A program made the position numbers and the translations under genes. A DNA stretch of 64,000 nt from Actomonas sp051209155 (GTDB lineage: Bacteria; Verrucomicrobiota; Verrucomicrobiia; Opitutales; Opitutaceae): assembly GCA_051209155.1 (NCBI GenBank), contig JBPJGB010000001.1. One strand, given 5' to 3'. Of the stretch, positions 61,148 to 64,000 are shown in pieces. Below the pieces are notes generated by a model. The model saw nothing but the letters and a program-made list of their open reading frames with translations, searched no databases and was not told where the DNA came from. The stretch's first letter is position 1, and the number at the start of each line of letters is the position of its first letter.

Positions 61148-64000
61148 ATGGAACCTAACCCAACTAGATGCATCCGCAGGACCACCAGTTCGCTACTGGC
61201 CGCCCTGCTCGCGAGCACCCCGATGTTCGCTCAGAGCGCCGGCTCGAACGCCGCGATCGACGATGAAGATGTTCTGGTGCTGTCGCCTTTCGAGGTCACA
61301 GCCCAGGAGGACACTTCCGGTTATGCCGCCGCGACGACGCTGGCCGGTAACCGTCTCAACACCGACATCAGAGATCTTGGCACTTCGCTGTCGGTTTACA
61401 CCCAGCAGTTTCTGCAAGACATCGGCGCGACCGACAACCAGTCGCTCCTCAAATACACGCTCGGCACCGAAATCGGTGGCGTGAATGGCAACTATTCCGG
61501 CTCGGGCGGCGGCACCGCTCCGAACGCGGACGCCTCCTACCTCAACCCGCAGTCGACCAACCGCGTGCGCGGTCTCGTCTCGGCCGATAACACCCGCGAT
61601 CTCTACCTCACCGGTATTCCGTGGGACGGTTACAACATCGACGCGGTTGACCTGCAGCGTGGTCCGAACGCCATTCTGTTCGGCCAGGGTAGCCCGGGCG
61701 GCGTGATCAACACCCGCACGAAGCAGGCGACCTTCCGCAACCTCAGCGAAGTCTCGGTGCGCGTTGACCAATACGGCAGTTTCCGCGGCTCGGTTGATTT
61801 CAATCGCGAAATCATCGACGACCAGTTGGCCGTGCGCTTCGCTGCGGTGGTCAACAAGAGCAAGTTCAAGCAGGAGCCCGCCTTTGAGGACTTCGATCGC
61901 CAGTGGGTCGCTCTGCGCTACGAGCCCGGCTTCCTGAAGGAAGGGTCCGCCCGCACCATCATCAAAGCCAACTTCGAGCGCGGTGATTCCACCAGCAACC
62001 GCCCCCGCAACATGCCGCCGGGCGACAACATCACGCCGTGGTTCACCGACCTCAACAAGGAGCTCTACAACATGGCGTGGCAAAACAGCCCGTATGTTGA
62101 GCTGCCGGGGCGCGGTGGTGCGGTCGCCAACGACAACAACGGCGACGCCAACCCGGGTTTCAGCCAGTGGGTCAACACGAACTACGGCAACAACTACTTC
62201 GGTGGTTCCGAGTTCTGGTTCCTCCCCGGTTCGACCACGCCGGTCCTGGGCATGGCGATCAACGAATACACCTACCTCGGTCTCGGCCCGACGGGCGAGC
62301 GTGACGGTGGCATTGGTGGTATCGCCCCCGGTGGGCCGCACGGCATTCGCGGTTATCGCGACTACGCCAACGCAGTGGGTCTGCCCTTCGCCAGTCTGAT
62401 CAAGAACCGCTACATCACCGATCCGAAGATCTTCAACTTCTACGACCGCCTCCTCGACGGTGACATCAAGCGGGAGTGGAGCGACTTCGAGACCTACGAC
62501 GTCTCTCTCAGCCAGACCTTCTTCAACGACAAGCTCGGCTTCGACATCGGTTATCACCACGAGACCGTCACCAACGGCAACTATTCGCCCTTGGTCGGTG
62601 GCTCCGGTAACATCTTCGTCGACTACTATTCGGTCTGGCCCGACGGCACCAACGACGCCGCCGGCGGTTATTACACCGACGGCACGCAGAACCCCGGCGC
62701 CGGCCGGCCTTTCGTGCAGCTCGGCAACGGTGCCAGTGAGGGCACGACCGACCGCGACAGCGTGCGTGCGACCGGTTTCTTCACCCACGACTTCGACAAG
62801 ACCGGCGACGGGCACTGGCTCGCCAAGCTGCTCGGTCAACACACCATCACCGGCATGGCTTCGTCGGACGACTACTACTCGTTCGGTCGCAGCTGGGCGC
62901 GTTCGGCCTTCGACAACGATTGGTTCTCCCAACCGTTCTTCGAAGACACTCGCAATGCGAACGGTCGCTTCTGGGCCGACTTCATTCCGATCCGCACGCA
63001 ATACATCGGTGACAGCCTCGTCGGCAAAAACCTCGGCGACGACTTCGGTATCGTGACGCCGGTCGGCGATCCGATGCTCGGCAACACCGTCTCCCTGCGC
63101 TACTTCGATTCCACCTGGAACGCGGTGGGCGTCGATCCGGGGGCACCGTGGTTCAACAACGCCTCCGCGGGCACCGCCGGTGGTCCGTTTGAGTCCACCC
63201 AATCCGAGAACCCGGCCAACTACGTCGGTTGGGTCACCCGCGAGGTGGGTCTCATCCACGCGGACAGCAAGGAGAACATCGAGCGCCTCACCACCGGCTG
63301 GACTCAGGACACCCGCTCCAACGACGCCTACGCCTTCGTCTGGCAGGGCAAGTTCTGGAACGACTCCATCGTCGCCACCGCCGGCACCCGTCATGACGAG
63401 GTTTATCAGAAGACCGTCCGTTGGGATCCGCAGAACACCCCGAACCGGGGTGACGGCGACCTGACCAAGGTCACCACCACCGAGGATGAACTCGGCCCGG
63501 TCGAGGAAGACTCCGACAGCTGGGGTGCCGTGGTGCACTTCAACCGCCTGCCGTTCGTCGGCGACTTCGTGGAGAAGCTGCCCTTCCAGATCAGCGCGTC
63601 CTACAACAAGTCGAACAACTTCCAGACCGGACAGGTGTTCACCGACTACTTCGGCCAACAGCTCCCGCTGCCGGCCGGTGAGACGGAAGACATCGGCGTG
63701 ATCCTCGCCTCCAAGAGCGGCAAGTATTCGTTCAAGCTGAACAAGTTTGAATCGACCATCGCCAACAACCCGTCGTCGTTCATCCAGTTCTGGAACTACG
63801 GCAACAACGTGGGCATCTACGCCCAGGCGTGGTCGCGCTTCAAATACAACTACGAGACGCGCAGCAACCCGGACAGTCAGCGCTACGGCAACAACATCGT
63901 CAGTGACCTGCCTTACCCGGCGCCGGGCGAAGACGCGGGTCCGATCAAGTATGGTGTCGATTACGAACCCGAGGCCGGTCAAACCCCGGCCGAAGCGGGC
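61148..64000 (+). CDS. TonB-dependent receptor 2, 3' end outside window
   Basis: The visible 951 codons give a signal peptide (SSLLAALLASTPMFAQ), then VLVLSPFEVTAQED leading into a plug domain. Plug motifs include LGTSLSVYTQQFLQDIGATD, IDAVDLQRGPNAILFGQGSP and GGVINTRTKQA. Many barrel strands follow, to PAEAG at the window edge. It is related to receptor 1 in plan (both share NGNYSG/YGNYSG and PWDGYNI) but differs in the barrel, so it likely imports another ligand. It is divergent from the UnbV/sensor operon, whose sensor may control it. ATG at 61148 begins the leader. Confidence 0.92.
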   Translation, partial: MEPNPTRCIRRTTSSLLAALLASTPMFAQSAGSNAAIDDEDVLVLSPFEVTAQEDTSGYAAATTLAGNRLNTDIRDLGTSLSVYTQQFLQDIGATDNQSLLKYTLGTEIGGVNGNYSGSGGGTAPNADASYLNPQSTNRVRGLVSADNTRDLYLTGIPWDGYNIDAVDLQRGPNAILFGQGSPGGVINTRTKQATFRNLSEVSVRVDQYGSFRGSVDFNREIIDDQLAVRFAAVVNKSKFKQEPAFEDFDRQWVALRYEPGFLKEGSARTIIKANFERGDSTSNRPRNMPPGDNITPWFTDLNKELYNMAWQNSPYVELPGRGGAVANDNNGDANPGFSQWVNTNYGNNYFGGSEFWFLPGSTTPVLGMAINEYTYLGLGPTGERDGGIGGIAPGGPHGIRGYRDYANAVGLPFASLIKNRYITDPKIFNFYDRLLDGDIKREWSDFETYDVSLSQTFFNDKLGFDIGYHHETVTNGNYSPLVGGSGNIFVDYYSVWPDGTNDAAGGYYTDGTQNPGAGRPFVQLGNGASEGTTDRDSVRATGFFTHDFDKTGDGHWLAKLLGQHTITGMASSDDYYSFGRSWARSAFDNDWFSQPFFEDTRNANGRFWADFIPIRTQYIGDSLVGKNLGDDFGIVTPVGDPMLGNTVSLRYFDSTWNAVGVDPGAPWFNNASAGTAGGPFESTQSENPANYVGWVTREVGLIHADSKENIERLTTGWTQDTRSNDAYAFVWQGKFWNDSIVATAGTRHDEVYQKTVRWDPQNTPNRGDGDLTKVTTTEDELGPVEEDSDSWGAVVHFNRLPFVGDFVEKLPFQISASYNKSNNFQTGQVFTDYFGQQLPLPAGETEDIGVILASKSGKYSFKLNKFESTIANNPSSFIQFWNYGNNVGIYAQAWSRFKYNYETRSNPDSQRYGNNIVSDLPYPAPGEDAGPIKYGVDYEPEAGQTPAEAG

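Noticed and set aside
61193..63982. 929-codon open frame on the minus strand
   Set aside because: Antisense shadow of TonB receptor 2; the plus strand has a signal peptide, plug and barrel.
1..64000. CRISPR arrays, tRNA, rRNA, integrases or insertion sequences
   Set aside because: None recognised. The only repeats are the CACAGAT family, a REPIN-like pair and short low-complexity stretches.

Overview
This is a high-GC bacterial window densely packed with secreted carbohydrate-active enzymes. TonB-dependent receptors with a 'DPFTV/LSPFEVTA' plug entry, two-component sensors with Reg_prop propellers, FG-GAP/UnbV surface proteins, a repeated C-terminal module with an RAVGPTL core, and dispersed intergenic 'CACAGAT' repeats all suggest a Verrucomicrobiota bacterium of the Opitutaceae type. 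This is inferred from style; no rRNA or marker gene is present. I see no tRNA, rRNA, CRISPR array, integrase or transposase. The window reads as a chain of polysaccharide-utilisation loci aimed at plant or algal heteroglycans such as arabinoxylan, arabinogalactan and fucosylated or L-galactosylated side chains.

Region 1 (1-21.5 kb). A partial cytochrome c/PQQ-type sugar dehydrogenase (minus strand) is followed by a TonB-dependent receptor, a GH62-GH27 fusion, a GH5 enzyme and a sialate/acetylxylan-type esterase. Next come a response regulator and Reg_prop sensor kinase (minus), then GH29 and GH2 enzymes (plus). The strongest new observation lies here. A 20-bp palindrome of the type TGTC-N12-GAC(A/G) precedes the receptor, the fusion enzyme, the GH5, the esterase and the sensor/regulator operon. 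In all five cases a TANNNT -10 element begins exactly 22 bp after it. It is probably the activator site of the local response regulator.

Region 2 (21.5-34.5 kb). A second GH5, an MBL-fold hydrolase, a choline-kinase-like protein, a small lipoprotein and an alpha/beta hydrolase come first. They are followed by a six-gene minus-strand operon: FucU-like mutarotase, aldo/keto reductase resembling plant L-galactose dehydrogenase, Zn alcohol dehydrogenase, GH95, ThuA-like protein and FucP-like permease. It handles L-fucose and perhaps L-galactose.

Region 3 (34.5-43.9 kb). A CE6-like esterase, long repeat-filled gaps and a terminator are followed by a six-gene minus-strand operon: GH51, two CE1-type esterases, GH97, a third CE1-type esterase and an alpha/beta hydrolase.

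Region 4 (44-51.1 kb). A minus-strand operon encodes an RAVGPTL-module protein, an FG-GAP protein and a TPR lipoprotein. It is divergent from a GH43-CBM6 enzyme, which is followed by an unrecognised secreted protein.

Region 5 (51.1-64 kb). A minus-strand operon encodes a double FG-GAP/UnbV protein, a multipass membrane protein, a second Reg_prop sensor kinase and its NarL-type regulator. It diverges from a second TonB-dependent receptor that runs off the window. A perfect 16-bp palindrome sits between them.
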